Assembly: GCA_020724025.1 (NCBI GenBank)
Contig: DYHU01000236.1
Coordinates: 1-5,980 of the forward strand
Reading direction: 5' to 3'
DNA: 5,980 nt
From: Syntrophorhabdus sp.
GTDB lineage: Bacteria; Desulfobacterota; BSN033; UBA1163
The first letter of the stretch is position 1. Each line of letters starts with the position of its first letter. Shown piece by piece: positions 1-5,699 of the stretch. The notes beneath the pieces were generated by a model that saw nothing but the letters and a program-made list of their open reading frames with translations, did no database searches and was not told the DNA's origin. Both the position numbers and the translations under genes were made by a program.

Positions 1-66
1 AAGGGTCTCCCTGGGAAAAAGATCTTTGAAGATGCTCGACTGCTTCTGGAGAAATATTCAAAATAA
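1..66 (+). CDS. 3' end of an unidentified gene (last 21 codons)
   Basis: Frame 1 is open from the window edge to a TAA at 64-66 and encodes a short, charged, helix-like C-terminus that ends in LLEKYSK. The 20-base gap to the next start suggests that this gene is co-transcribed with the MtaA-like gene downstream. Frame 2 is also open, to a TAG at 95-97, but it would overlap the next gene and has a less protein-like composition (Trp, Cys and Arg scattered), so frame 1 is preferred. Too little remains to name a family. A corrinoid protein or substrate methyltransferase would fit the context, but that is inference only. Confidence 0.5.
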   Translation, partial: KGLPGKKIFEDARLLLEKYSK

Positions 67-86
67 AAGGATAAGAGTGCCGACCA

Positions 87-1091
87 TTGACGAGTAGGAA
101 GATCGTTTCATTTAAAAAGGTAATAGCTTTTGAGGAGGTGGAGGAGGTTCCTGCCATTCCTTCGGTGAGTGGTTGGGTCGCCAAATTTTCAGGGGTCCCT
201 CTTAGGGAACTTCTTTTCGATCCAGAGGCCTTTGTCAGTGCCCAGATCAATGCCCAGAAAGAGATTGGATACGATGCCCTCTTCGCCTACCTTGACGCAC
301 TCTATATCCCCGAGGCATTTGGGTGTCCTCTTGTCTTCCGTTCTTCAGGGGCGGATGTTTCTCCACTGGAGATTGAGAATGAGGAGGATGTGAATGCCCT
401 GCCTATCCCAGATGTCCGAAGGGATGGGAGACTTCCAATCATCCTCCATGTTGCGCAACAACTGATAGGATTTCCTGAGAGAGAAGTGCCAGTGTTGGGT
501 CTTGTGGAAGGGCCCTTTACAACTTCTTCTCGGATCCTTGGCACAGAAAAGATGATGAGGGGGCTCATCAAGAAAAAACTTATGGTCGAGAGGATGATAG
601 AAAAAGTCGGCCAACTCCTTTCCGGTTTTGGCCATGCCCTCACAGAGATCGGAATTGACGGATTGATCATTGCAGACCCTGTGAGTTCCTCAACCATGAT
701 CTCTCCGAAGGTCTATTCTGAATTTGTCCTTCCCGATCTCCAACGTTTGATCACCGAGTTGAGGATCCCGGTCATCCTCCATGTCTGCGGAGATACTCAA
801 TCCGTCCTTCCTCTGATGGTCGAGACCGGAGCGAGGATCTTAAGTCTTGATCAGTGCATGGACCTCAGGCTTGCAAGGGAAACAGTGGCCGGCCGCTGCG
901 GAATTGGAGGAAATGTCGACCCCATCGTCCTCCTTTTTGGGACACCTGAAGATGTGAAACGAGAGACCTTGAGATCTCTTGAACAAGGTGGAAAGAAAGG
1001 GTTTATTCTGATGGCTGGATGTGCTGTCCCACCCGGAACACCGATGCAAAATTTGAAGACGATGATAGAGGTGGCGAGATATCTGTCATGA
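87..1091 (+). CDS. MtaA/CmuA-type uroporphyrinogen decarboxylase-family methyltransferase
   Basis: The 334-residue protein has the uroporphyrinogen decarboxylase (URO-D) TIM-barrel layout. The N-terminus (MTSRKIVSFKKVIAFEEVEE) matches the usual opening of MtaA/CmuA-like members. Around 193-212 lies the IIADPVSSSTMISPKVYSEF block. ILHVCGD follows at 231-236, and GCAVPPGTP at 311-319. His232, Cys234 and Cys312 reproduce the H-x-C...C zinc site with which MtaA-type enzymes activate a thiol for methyl transfer from a methylated corrinoid protein. The Arg-rich N-terminal substrate motif of true HemE is absent, so a haem-synthesis role is unlikely. The start is TTG at 87. An in-frame TAA lies at 72-74 and no ATG or GTG lies between, and later GTG codons (138, 165) would cut off the conserved N-terminus. 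The ribosome-binding site is weak. The methyl donor and acceptor are unknown. No signal peptide is seen, so it should be cytoplasmic. The family call is firm and the methyltransferase role is probable. Confidence 0.85.
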   Translation: MTSRKIVSFKKVIAFEEVEEVPAIPSVSGWVAKFSGVPLRELLFDPEAFVSAQINAQKEIGYDALFAYLDALYIPEAFGCPLVFRSSGADVSPLEIENEEDVNALPIPDVRRDGRLPIILHVAQQLIGFPEREVPVLGLVEGPFTTSSRILGTEKMMRGLIKKKLMVERMIEKVGQLLSGFGHALTEIGIDGLIIADPVSSSTMISPKVYSEFVLPDLQRLITELRIPVILHVCGDTQSVLPLMVETGARILSLDQCMDLRLARETVAGRCGIGGNVDPIVLLFGTPEDVKRETLRSLEQGGKKGFILMAGCAVPPGTPMQNLKTMIEVARYLS

Positions 1092-1145
1092 TATGAAAAT
1101 GGCAAACTACAGAGCATATAGCACATAGGGGAAAATTTTTGGGTT

Positions 1146-1151
1146 AGGAAG
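1146..1151 (+). promoter_or_regulatory. Closely spaced Shine-Dalgarno-like AGGAAG
   Basis: AGGAAG directly abuts the ATG at 1152, which is closer than the usual 5-9 bases. The start cannot easily move. The in-frame codons back to a TAG at 1119-1121 contain no ATG, GTG or TTG, and the next internal ATG (residue 34) would remove three cluster cysteines. Another purine run (AGGGGAAAA, about 1127-1135) is too far upstream. Initiation may therefore be weak or may depend on coupling to the upstream gene. Confidence 0.4.
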
Positions 1152-3224
1152 ATGCCTATTCGGAAAACATTTTGTTCAATTTGTAACCCTCATAGCCATT
1201 GCGGTATCAATGCTCATGTGAAAGATGGCCAGCTGATCGAAGTGGAAGGGATGGCAGAGCATCCTGCCAATGAAGGAACTCTCTGTGCAAAAGGGGCGGC
1301 GAGTCTCCAGTATGTTTATGCAAAGAATCGGTTGAAATATCCGATGATACAAAGAGGAGAGCGGGGAAGCAAAAATTGGGAGCGGATCTCTTGGAAGGAA
1401 GCCCTTTCTGTGATCGCCTCCAGACTGATTGAGATTCGAGATCAATATGGTCCGGAGTCAGTCATTTTTTATGCAGGTTATCCAAAATGGTTCCGGCCTT
1501 TTCTTCAGCGTCTGGCCCATGGCTTTGGTTCTCCCAACTATTGTACAGAATCAAGTGTCTGCTCTTCCGCGCCAAGTATTGCGGGGAAAATTACCTATGG
1601 ATATTTTGGCCGGCCAGACCTTCCCAGAACACGATGCCTTCTCAACTGGTCTGCCAATCCTTTTTACACAAATGCCACATTGACCAGGTATCTGCTCGAT
1701 TTGAAAGAAAAAGGAGTAAAATTCATCTCCGTAGATCCCAGAGTCTCGTCTTTTGCAGAGAAGGCAGATCTTCATCTTCAACTCAGGCCCGGAACAGACG
1801 GGGCACTGGCACTGGGAATGATCCGGGTTTTGATTGAAGAGAACCTTTACGATCATGATTTTGTGGAGAAGTGGGCTTTAGGTTTTAATGAATTGTGTGA
1901 TTATCTCGAAGAACATCCCTTAGAGTGGACGGAGAAGATCACAGGAGTTCCGAAAGAGAAGATTCAAGAAGCGGCAAGACTCTACGGGATGACCAAACCC
2001 GCTTCACTAATGACCAGTTCCTCTTCCACCACCCACCATCTCAATGGATTTCAGAATCACAGGGCCATTCTCCTCCTGCCAGGGTTGACTGGCAACTTCG
2101 ATATTCCGGGTGGAAATTGGGTGGAACCGATCACCTATCTTTACACGAATAGCGGAGCCCCCACCAACGAAGATAAAGTTCGGCTTATTGAAAGGATGAA
2201 AGACCTTCCTCCTCGAATTGGGGAAGATCGATTTCCGATCTGGTGTCGTTACTACCCAGAAACCCATTCCATGGCAATACCTTTTCAAATTCATTCTGGG
2301 AGACCTTATCCTCTGAAGGCTTTTATCGGTTTTGGTGCCAATTACAGGATGTGGCCGGGTTCTGATTTTTTTAAACAGTCCCTTTTAAGTCTTGACTTTC
2401 TGGTGAACACCGATCTTTTTCTTACCGACACTTGTCAATGGATGGACTTAGTTCTGCCTGCAGCGACATCTTTTGAACGGGCGGAACTGAAGCATTGGAA
2501 TTCCAAATATCTGATGTTGACGTCACCTGTGATAGACCCTGTTGAAGAATCTCGTTCGGATGTTGAGATCATCTTCGACATGGCTAGACATTTAGGCCTG
2601 GAAAACCTCTTCTGGAATGGAAACTTTGATGCTGCCATCGATGAACTGATGGCGCCCTCTAATTATACCGCCGAAGAACTTCGAAGGTGTCCAGAGGGAA
2701 CTTACGTGAGTAATCCTTTGAAGCCAGGATATAAAAAGTATGAAAAGACAGGTTTTCCTACCCCTTCTGGTAAGATGGAGATCACTTCAACCATCTTGAA
2801 GGAAGCAGGATTCGATGCCCTCCCCATCTATAGGGAACCACAGCATCCTTCTCTCTCGAAAGATCCTTCCCATTATCCTCTTATTCTCAATACAGGATCT
2901 CGACTCCCAATGTTTTTACATTCTGAGATGCACAATGTCCCTTGGTGTCAGGAATTGAGAAAGGATCCCCTTTTGGATATGAACCCTTTTGACGCTTCGG
3001 AGCGTTGCATCAGACCTGATGATTGGGTTTGGCTGGAAACGGCCAGAGGAAAGATTCGCGTTAGAGCGAACCTCACTGAGACAGTCCTTCCAGGAGTTGT
3101 CCATATGGCCCATGGCCTTCAAGAGGCAGACGTGAATCTTCTGATTGAACCGGACTATCTCGATCCCATCTCTGGATTTCCGGGATTTAAATCATTAAGG
3201 TGCCAAGTGACAAAGGCAGATTAA
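1152..3224 (+). CDS. Molybdopterin oxidoreductase, DMSO reductase superfamily, catalytic subunit
   Basis: The 690-residue protein shows the expected order of a bis-molybdopterin enzyme. A cysteine cluster motif (Cys8, Cys11, Cys17, Cys45) is followed by AKG. Next come ERISWKEAL (77-85), a candidate molybdenum-ligand region ESSVCSSAP (133-141, Cys137 as likely ligand), VDPR (194-197) and LRPGTDGALALGM (211-223). Later blocks are PAATSFERAEL (436-446), FPTPSGKMEI (535-544) and a C-terminal molybdopterin-binding domain beginning near TGSRLPMFLH (581-590). There is no twin-arginine signal, and an upstream in-frame stop excludes a missed one, so the enzyme should be cytoplasmic. This differs from the exported respiratory PhsA/PsrA/DmsA enzymes. 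Cys11 and Cys17 are five residues apart, where most family members have three. The next gene supplies a ferredoxin subunit. The substrate cannot be assigned; redox or hydration chemistry on an imported acid or its CoA ester is possible. No selenocysteine TGA interrupts the frame. Confidence 0.9.
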   Translation: MPIRKTFCSICNPHSHCGINAHVKDGQLIEVEGMAEHPANEGTLCAKGAASLQYVYAKNRLKYPMIQRGERGSKNWERISWKEALSVIASRLIEIRDQYGPESVIFYAGYPKWFRPFLQRLAHGFGSPNYCTESSVCSSAPSIAGKITYGYFGRPDLPRTRCLLNWSANPFYTNATLTRYLLDLKEKGVKFISVDPRVSSFAEKADLHLQLRPGTDGALALGMIRVLIEENLYDHDFVEKWALGFNELCDYLEEHPLEWTEKITGVPKEKIQEAARLYGMTKPASLMTSSSSTTHHLNGFQNHRAILLLPGLTGNFDIPGGNWVEPITYLYTNSGAPTNEDKVRLIERMKDLPPRIGEDRFPIWCRYYPETHSMAIPFQIHSGRPYPLKAFIGFGANYRMWPGSDFFKQSLLSLDFLVNTDLFLTDTCQWMDLVLPAATSFERAELKHWNSKYLMLTSPVIDPVEESRSDVEIIFDMARHLGLENLFWNGNFDAAIDELMAPSNYTAEELRRCPEGTYVSNPLKPGYKKYEKTGFPTPSGKMEITSTILKEAGFDALPIYREPQHPSLSKDPSHYPLILNTGSRLPMFLHSEMHNVPWCQELRKDPLLDMNPFDASERCIRPDDWVWLETARGKIRVRANLTETVLPGVVHMAHGLQEADVNLLIEPDYLDPISGFPGFKSLRCQVTKAD

Positions 3225-3228
3225 ATAA

Positions 3229-3756
3229 ATGGAAAAGTCGATGCAAAAAGGATTTTATCTTGATCTCACTCGTTGCACTTCTTGTTATGCCTGTGTGGTT
3301 GCCTGCAAGGCCCATCATGCCATACAAGAGGAGACGGTCTATTGGAGGAGAGTGTTGACTCTGGAGGGGGGGATATGTCCCAATGCCCGTGTGGCAAATC
3401 TTTCACTCTCATGCTTGCATTGTGCCATTCCTGCTTGTAGAGTGGTCTGTCCCACCAAAGCGATTTATAAACGAAGGAAGGATGGTTTGGTATTAGTGGA
3501 TCCGAATTTTTGTATCGGGTGCAAAATGTGTTTAATGGTCTGTCCATTTGGCGTCCCGCAATTTGGTAGAAATGGAAAGATGCAGAAATGCAATTTCTGC
3601 TTGGACCGATTAGAGAAAGGACTGAACCCGGTCTGCGTCAGTATCTGCCCTGCCAGAGCACTCCATGCAGGATCACTAGATGAACTCTCATTGCTGGTTG
3701 CTCGAAAATCGGCCCGTCAACTCATCCAAAGTACAGAACCCTCTTTTTTCATTTAA
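3229..3756 (+). CDS. Four-cluster 4Fe-4S ferredoxin-type electron transfer subunit (DmsB/PhsB-like)
   Basis: The 175-residue protein carries 16 cysteines in four complete sets: Cys16/19/22/26, Cys62/65/70/74, Cys95/98/101/105 and Cys121/124/136/140. This is the DmsB/PhsB/NrfC arrangement of four [4Fe-4S] clusters that carry electrons to or from a molybdenum catalytic subunit. It starts four bases after the molybdoenzyme stop, so the two are almost certainly made together and form a complex. It has no signal peptide and no membrane segment. A second start at ATG 3241 (residue 5, reading MQKGFYLDLTRC) matches the usual N-terminus of the family at least as well and has GGAAAAG about 4-10 bases upstream. 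The true start may be either. No NrfD/DmsC membrane anchor gene follows. The redox partner is therefore unknown. Confidence 0.9.
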   Translation: MEKSMQKGFYLDLTRCTSCYACVVACKAHHAIQEETVYWRRVLTLEGGICPNARVANLSLSCLHCAIPACRVVCPTKAIYKRRKDGLVLVDPNFCIGCKMCLMVCPFGVPQFGRNGKMQKCNFCLDRLEKGLNPVCVSICPARALHAGSLDELSLLVARKSARQLIQSTEPSFFI

Positions 3757-3775
3757 GCCCTCTCAGGCAGAAAAG

Positions 3776-3800
3776 GGGGAGCTCCCCTCACCGGGGGTGA
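3776..3800. repeat. Overlapping GC-rich inverted repeats between ferredoxin and TRAP genes
   Basis: The 69-base gap contains a perfect 12-base palindrome (GGGGAGCTCCCC, 3776-3787), followed directly by a TCACC-GGG-GGTGA inverted repeat (3788-3800). The CCCC at 3784-3787 could pair either with GGGG at 3776-3779 or with GGGG at 3793-3796, so the folds are mutually exclusive. No T-run follows, so a standard intrinsic terminator is not supported. It could be an RNA hairpin that separates expression of the two halves of the cluster, an operator, or chance GC richness. Confidence 0.35.
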
Positions 3801-3811
3801 ATTTAAGTCAA

Positions 3812-3817
3812 AGAGGA
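3812..3817 (+). promoter_or_regulatory. Ribosome-binding site of the DctQ gene (AGAGGA)
   Basis: AGAGGA lies eight bases before ATG 3826, a standard spacing. It supports that start over the nearby in-frame ATG at 3844, which has no comparable purine tract. Confidence 0.6.
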
Positions 3818-3825
3818 AACAATCG

Positions 3826-4308
3826 ATGAAAAGAATATTTGCGATGACAAAAAGCCTAAGTCGGTTGATGTACTGGATTGCCGGTGTCGCCCTTACCTCG
3901 ATTGTGTTTCTAACGGTCGCTGATGTTATCCTGAGAAGGTTCAAGATGCCGATCGATTGGACTTACGAGGTTGTTGTCCTCCTCGGGGCAATCGCTATTG
4001 GGTTCTCTATTCCCCAAGCTACCTTAGATAAGGGTCATGTCATTATGGATTTCATTATTGGAATACTTCCCCAAAGATGGCAAAGGATGTTCAATGCCAT
4101 CACTCGATTTCTTGGAATGGCGATGTTTGGCGTCTTCGGCTGGAGAATCTTCTCCTATGGGAATAACCTCTCTAAATCTGGAGAAGTCTCTCCTGTTCTT
4201 CAGATGCCAACATATCCCGTCGCCTATGGCATTGGGGTTTGCTGTTTTGTTGTGTGTCTGGTCCTTTTTTATGACCTGTTGCAAAAAATAAAGGGGGTGA
4301 AAGTTTGA
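3826..4308 (+). CDS. dctQ: TRAP transporter small membrane subunit, DctQ family
   Basis: The 160-residue protein has four hydrophobic segments, at about 13-33, 47-64, 91-110 and 130-152, as expected for DctQ/TRAP small permeases. Family features include ADVILRRFKMPIDWTYEVV (32-50), with the Trp-x-x-Glu following the first helix, and the DKGHVIMDF block (68-76). The subunit supports the large permease in sodium-coupled uptake of an organic acid delivered by a periplasmic DctP protein. Its stop overlaps the start of the DctM gene, and the ribosome-binding site for DctM lies inside its last codons, which implies translational coupling. A 69-base gap and possible hairpins separate it from the ferredoxin gene. 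The dctQ symbol gives family membership and does not imply C4-dicarboxylate specificity. Confidence 0.88.
   Translation: MKRIFAMTKSLSRLMYWIAGVALTSIVFLTVADVILRRFKMPIDWTYEVVVLLGAIAIGFSIPQATLDKGHVIMDFIIGILPQRWQRMFNAITRFLGMAMFGVFGWRIFSYGNNLSKSGEVSPVLQMPTYPVAYGIGVCCFVVCLVLFYDLLQKIKGVKV
4291..4300 (+). promoter_or_regulatory. Strong ribosome-binding site for the TTG-started DctM gene
   Basis: AAGGGGGTGA differs by one base from the ideal AAGGAGGTGA, and its core ends about seven bases before TTG 4305. It is embedded in the last codons of the DctQ gene. It settles the TTG start, since the next in-frame ATG (codon 20) would fall within the first membrane helix. Confidence 0.7.
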
Positions 4309-5606
4309 GTATAATAACTATCGCTGTTTTGATTATTCTGTTGCTTTTTATACTTTTCCTTATGGGCCTTGAAATTGGTTTTTCAATGGCCCTGGCAGGC
4401 TTTATCGGATATGCCGCCATCGTGAATATCCAAGCAGCTCTGAATCTTGTAGCCATGGATATATTCACCGTCTTCTCATCATATGGTTTCCTTGTTATAC
4501 CTCTATTTGTACTTATGGGCCAGATTGGAGCAAGTGCTGGAATCTCAAAAAGCCTTTATCATTCCGCTTACAAATTTATCGGCCATGTCCCTGGCGGACT
4601 TGCCATAGGGACGGTTGCCGCAGCAACCGCTTTCAAAGCCATATGCGGATCATCCCCTGCCACAGCAGCAACCTTTGCCACAATCGCTGTGCCCGAAATG
4701 GACAGATATGGTTATGATAAGAGGCTTTCATGTGGAACTGTTGCGACTGTGGGGACTTTGGGGGTCATCATTCCCCCGAGTGTCACCCTGATTATATATG
4801 GGATTCTGACAGAAACATCGATTGGCAAATTGTTTTTAGCAGGAATCATTCCAGGTCTTATGATAGCCTTCTCTTTTATAGTCACTCTGTATGGTTGGTG
4901 TAAAATAAACCCAAAAATGGGGCCAGGGGGTGAGAAATCCACATGGAGAGAGAGGTTTGCTTCTCTTCCAGCTGTATCAGGGGTGATGATCGTCTTTCTT
5001 GTAGTTGTGGGAGGCCTGATGAAGGGATTTTTTACACCTACAGAGGCTGGAAGCGTAGGGGCATTTGCCGTACTCGTTCTCGTGGTCGCCAAGAGGGATA
5101 TCAATCTGAAAGGCTTTATAAAAACGGTCATGGACTCTTTGCATATTGCCTGCATGATTTTAATGCTCCTCGCAGGTGCAACGATCCTTGGCCATTTTTT
5201 TGCAGTCACAAAGATGCCTTACATCCTTGCAGAGTGGCTGGGCGACCTCCCGGTTCACCGAAATATCATTATCATCATCATTATCTTTGCCATTCTCATT
5301 GGGGGGTCCTTCATTGAGGATCTGGCATTCATCATTCTTGCCATCCCGGTCTTCCTGCCACTCGTCTTGAGGTTAGGTTTTGATCCGGTTTGGTTTGGCG
5401 TGATCGTATGTGCCACCTGCATGATCGGAATTATCCTGCCCCCTATGGCTATCAATGTTTTTGTGGTATCAGGCATCACCAAAGTCCCCATCGGTACGAT
5501 TTATAAAGGGATCTATCCATATATCGTGGGGATGTCAATATGCTTACTGATCCTCTTATTGTTCCCCCAGATCTCTTTATGGCTTCCGAATCTGTTGATG
5601 AAATGA
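4305..5606 (+). CDS. dctM: TRAP transporter large membrane subunit, DctM family
   Basis: The 433-residue polytopic protein has the usual length and signatures of DctM. These include FKAICGSSPATAATFATIAVPEM (110-132), GTLGVIIPPSVTLIIYG (150-166) in the first hairpin repeat, and TPTEAGSVGAFAVL (244-257). LGFDPVWFGVIVCATCMIGIILPPMAINVFV (357-387) occupies the second, symmetry-related repeat. About a dozen hydrophobic segments span the chain. It forms the sodium-driven substrate pathway together with DctQ. The start is TTG, overlapping the DctQ stop as TTGA (4305-4308). A run of seven isoleucines (321-327) is encoded by a near-perfect ATC/ATT repeat. No DctP binding-protein gene is present in the window. 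Transport of a carboxylate is likely for the family, but the specific substrate is unknown. Confidence 0.93.
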   Translation: MSIITIAVLIILLLFILFLMGLEIGFSMALAGFIGYAAIVNIQAALNLVAMDIFTVFSSYGFLVIPLFVLMGQIGASAGISKSLYHSAYKFIGHVPGGLAIGTVAAATAFKAICGSSPATAATFATIAVPEMDRYGYDKRLSCGTVATVGTLGVIIPPSVTLIIYGILTETSIGKLFLAGIIPGLMIAFSFIVTLYGWCKINPKMGPGGEKSTWRERFASLPAVSGVMIVFLVVVGGLMKGFFTPTEAGSVGAFAVLVLVVAKRDINLKGFIKTVMDSLHIACMILMLLAGATILGHFFAVTKMPYILAEWLGDLPVHRNIIIIIIIFAILIGGSFIEDLAFIILAIPVFLPLVLRLGFDPVWFGVIVCATCMIGIILPPMAINVFVVSGITKVPIGTIYKGIYPYIVGMSICLLILLLFPQISLWLPNLLMK

Positions 5607-5699
5607 TGTCATCCATGGAGATGGATATCCTGCCAACGGGTTCACTGGAAGAGAAAAGAAATCGGGGAACATTTTAGGGTTTAGGAGGTTGTAGGTTGT
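5607..5699. other. Short intergenic region with inverted and tandem repeats
   Basis: The 93 bases hold a 6-bp inverted repeat (ATCCAT at 5611-5616 and ATGGAT at 5621-5626, with a GGAG loop) without a following T-run. A TTTAGG-type doublet lies near 5673-5685, and a perfect tandem AGGTTGT pair (5686-5699) ends at the next ATG. A 24-codon reading frame (5603-5677) overlaps the DctM stop as ATGA, but it resembles nothing I know. No clear terminator or promoter was seen. Confidence 0.4.
5683..5688 (+). promoter_or_regulatory. AGGAGG ribosome-binding site before the last gene
   Basis: A perfect AGGAGG lies 11 bases before ATG 5700 and supports translation of the truncated membrane-protein gene. 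The spacing is slightly long. A TTG at 5696 has better spacing, but its frame closes at 5959 and gives an implausible Arg/His-rich peptide, so ATG 5700 is preferred. Confidence 0.6.

Noticed and set aside
302..697. 131-codon open frame on the minus strand inside the MtaA-like gene
   Set aside because: It overlaps a well-supported gene, and its low-complexity Ser/Arg/Pro translation has no recognisable domain.
87..1091. Haem biosynthesis uroporphyrinogen decarboxylase (HemE)
   Set aside because: The HemE N-terminal arginine-rich substrate motif is absent, and the H-x-C...C zinc triad of the MtaA/CmuA branch is present.
1152..3224. Selenocysteine-containing formate dehydrogenase
   Set aside because: No in-frame TGA is present, the candidate ligand is Cys137, and the formate dehydrogenase His-Arg active-site pattern was not recognised.
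3776..3800. Intrinsic transcription terminator after the ferredoxin gene
   Set aside because: The GC-rich inverted repeats are not followed by a T-run. The next bases are AATTTAAGTC, so termination is not supported.
4712..5209. 165-codon open frame on the minus strand inside the DctM gene
   Set aside because: It is antisense to highly conserved TRAP permease motifs, has no ribosome-binding site of note, and its Thr/Pro/Arg-rich translation looks like a shadow.
5611..5626. Terminator hairpin after the DctM gene
   Set aside because: The stem is only six base pairs with mixed composition and no T-run, and the next gene follows closely on the same strand.
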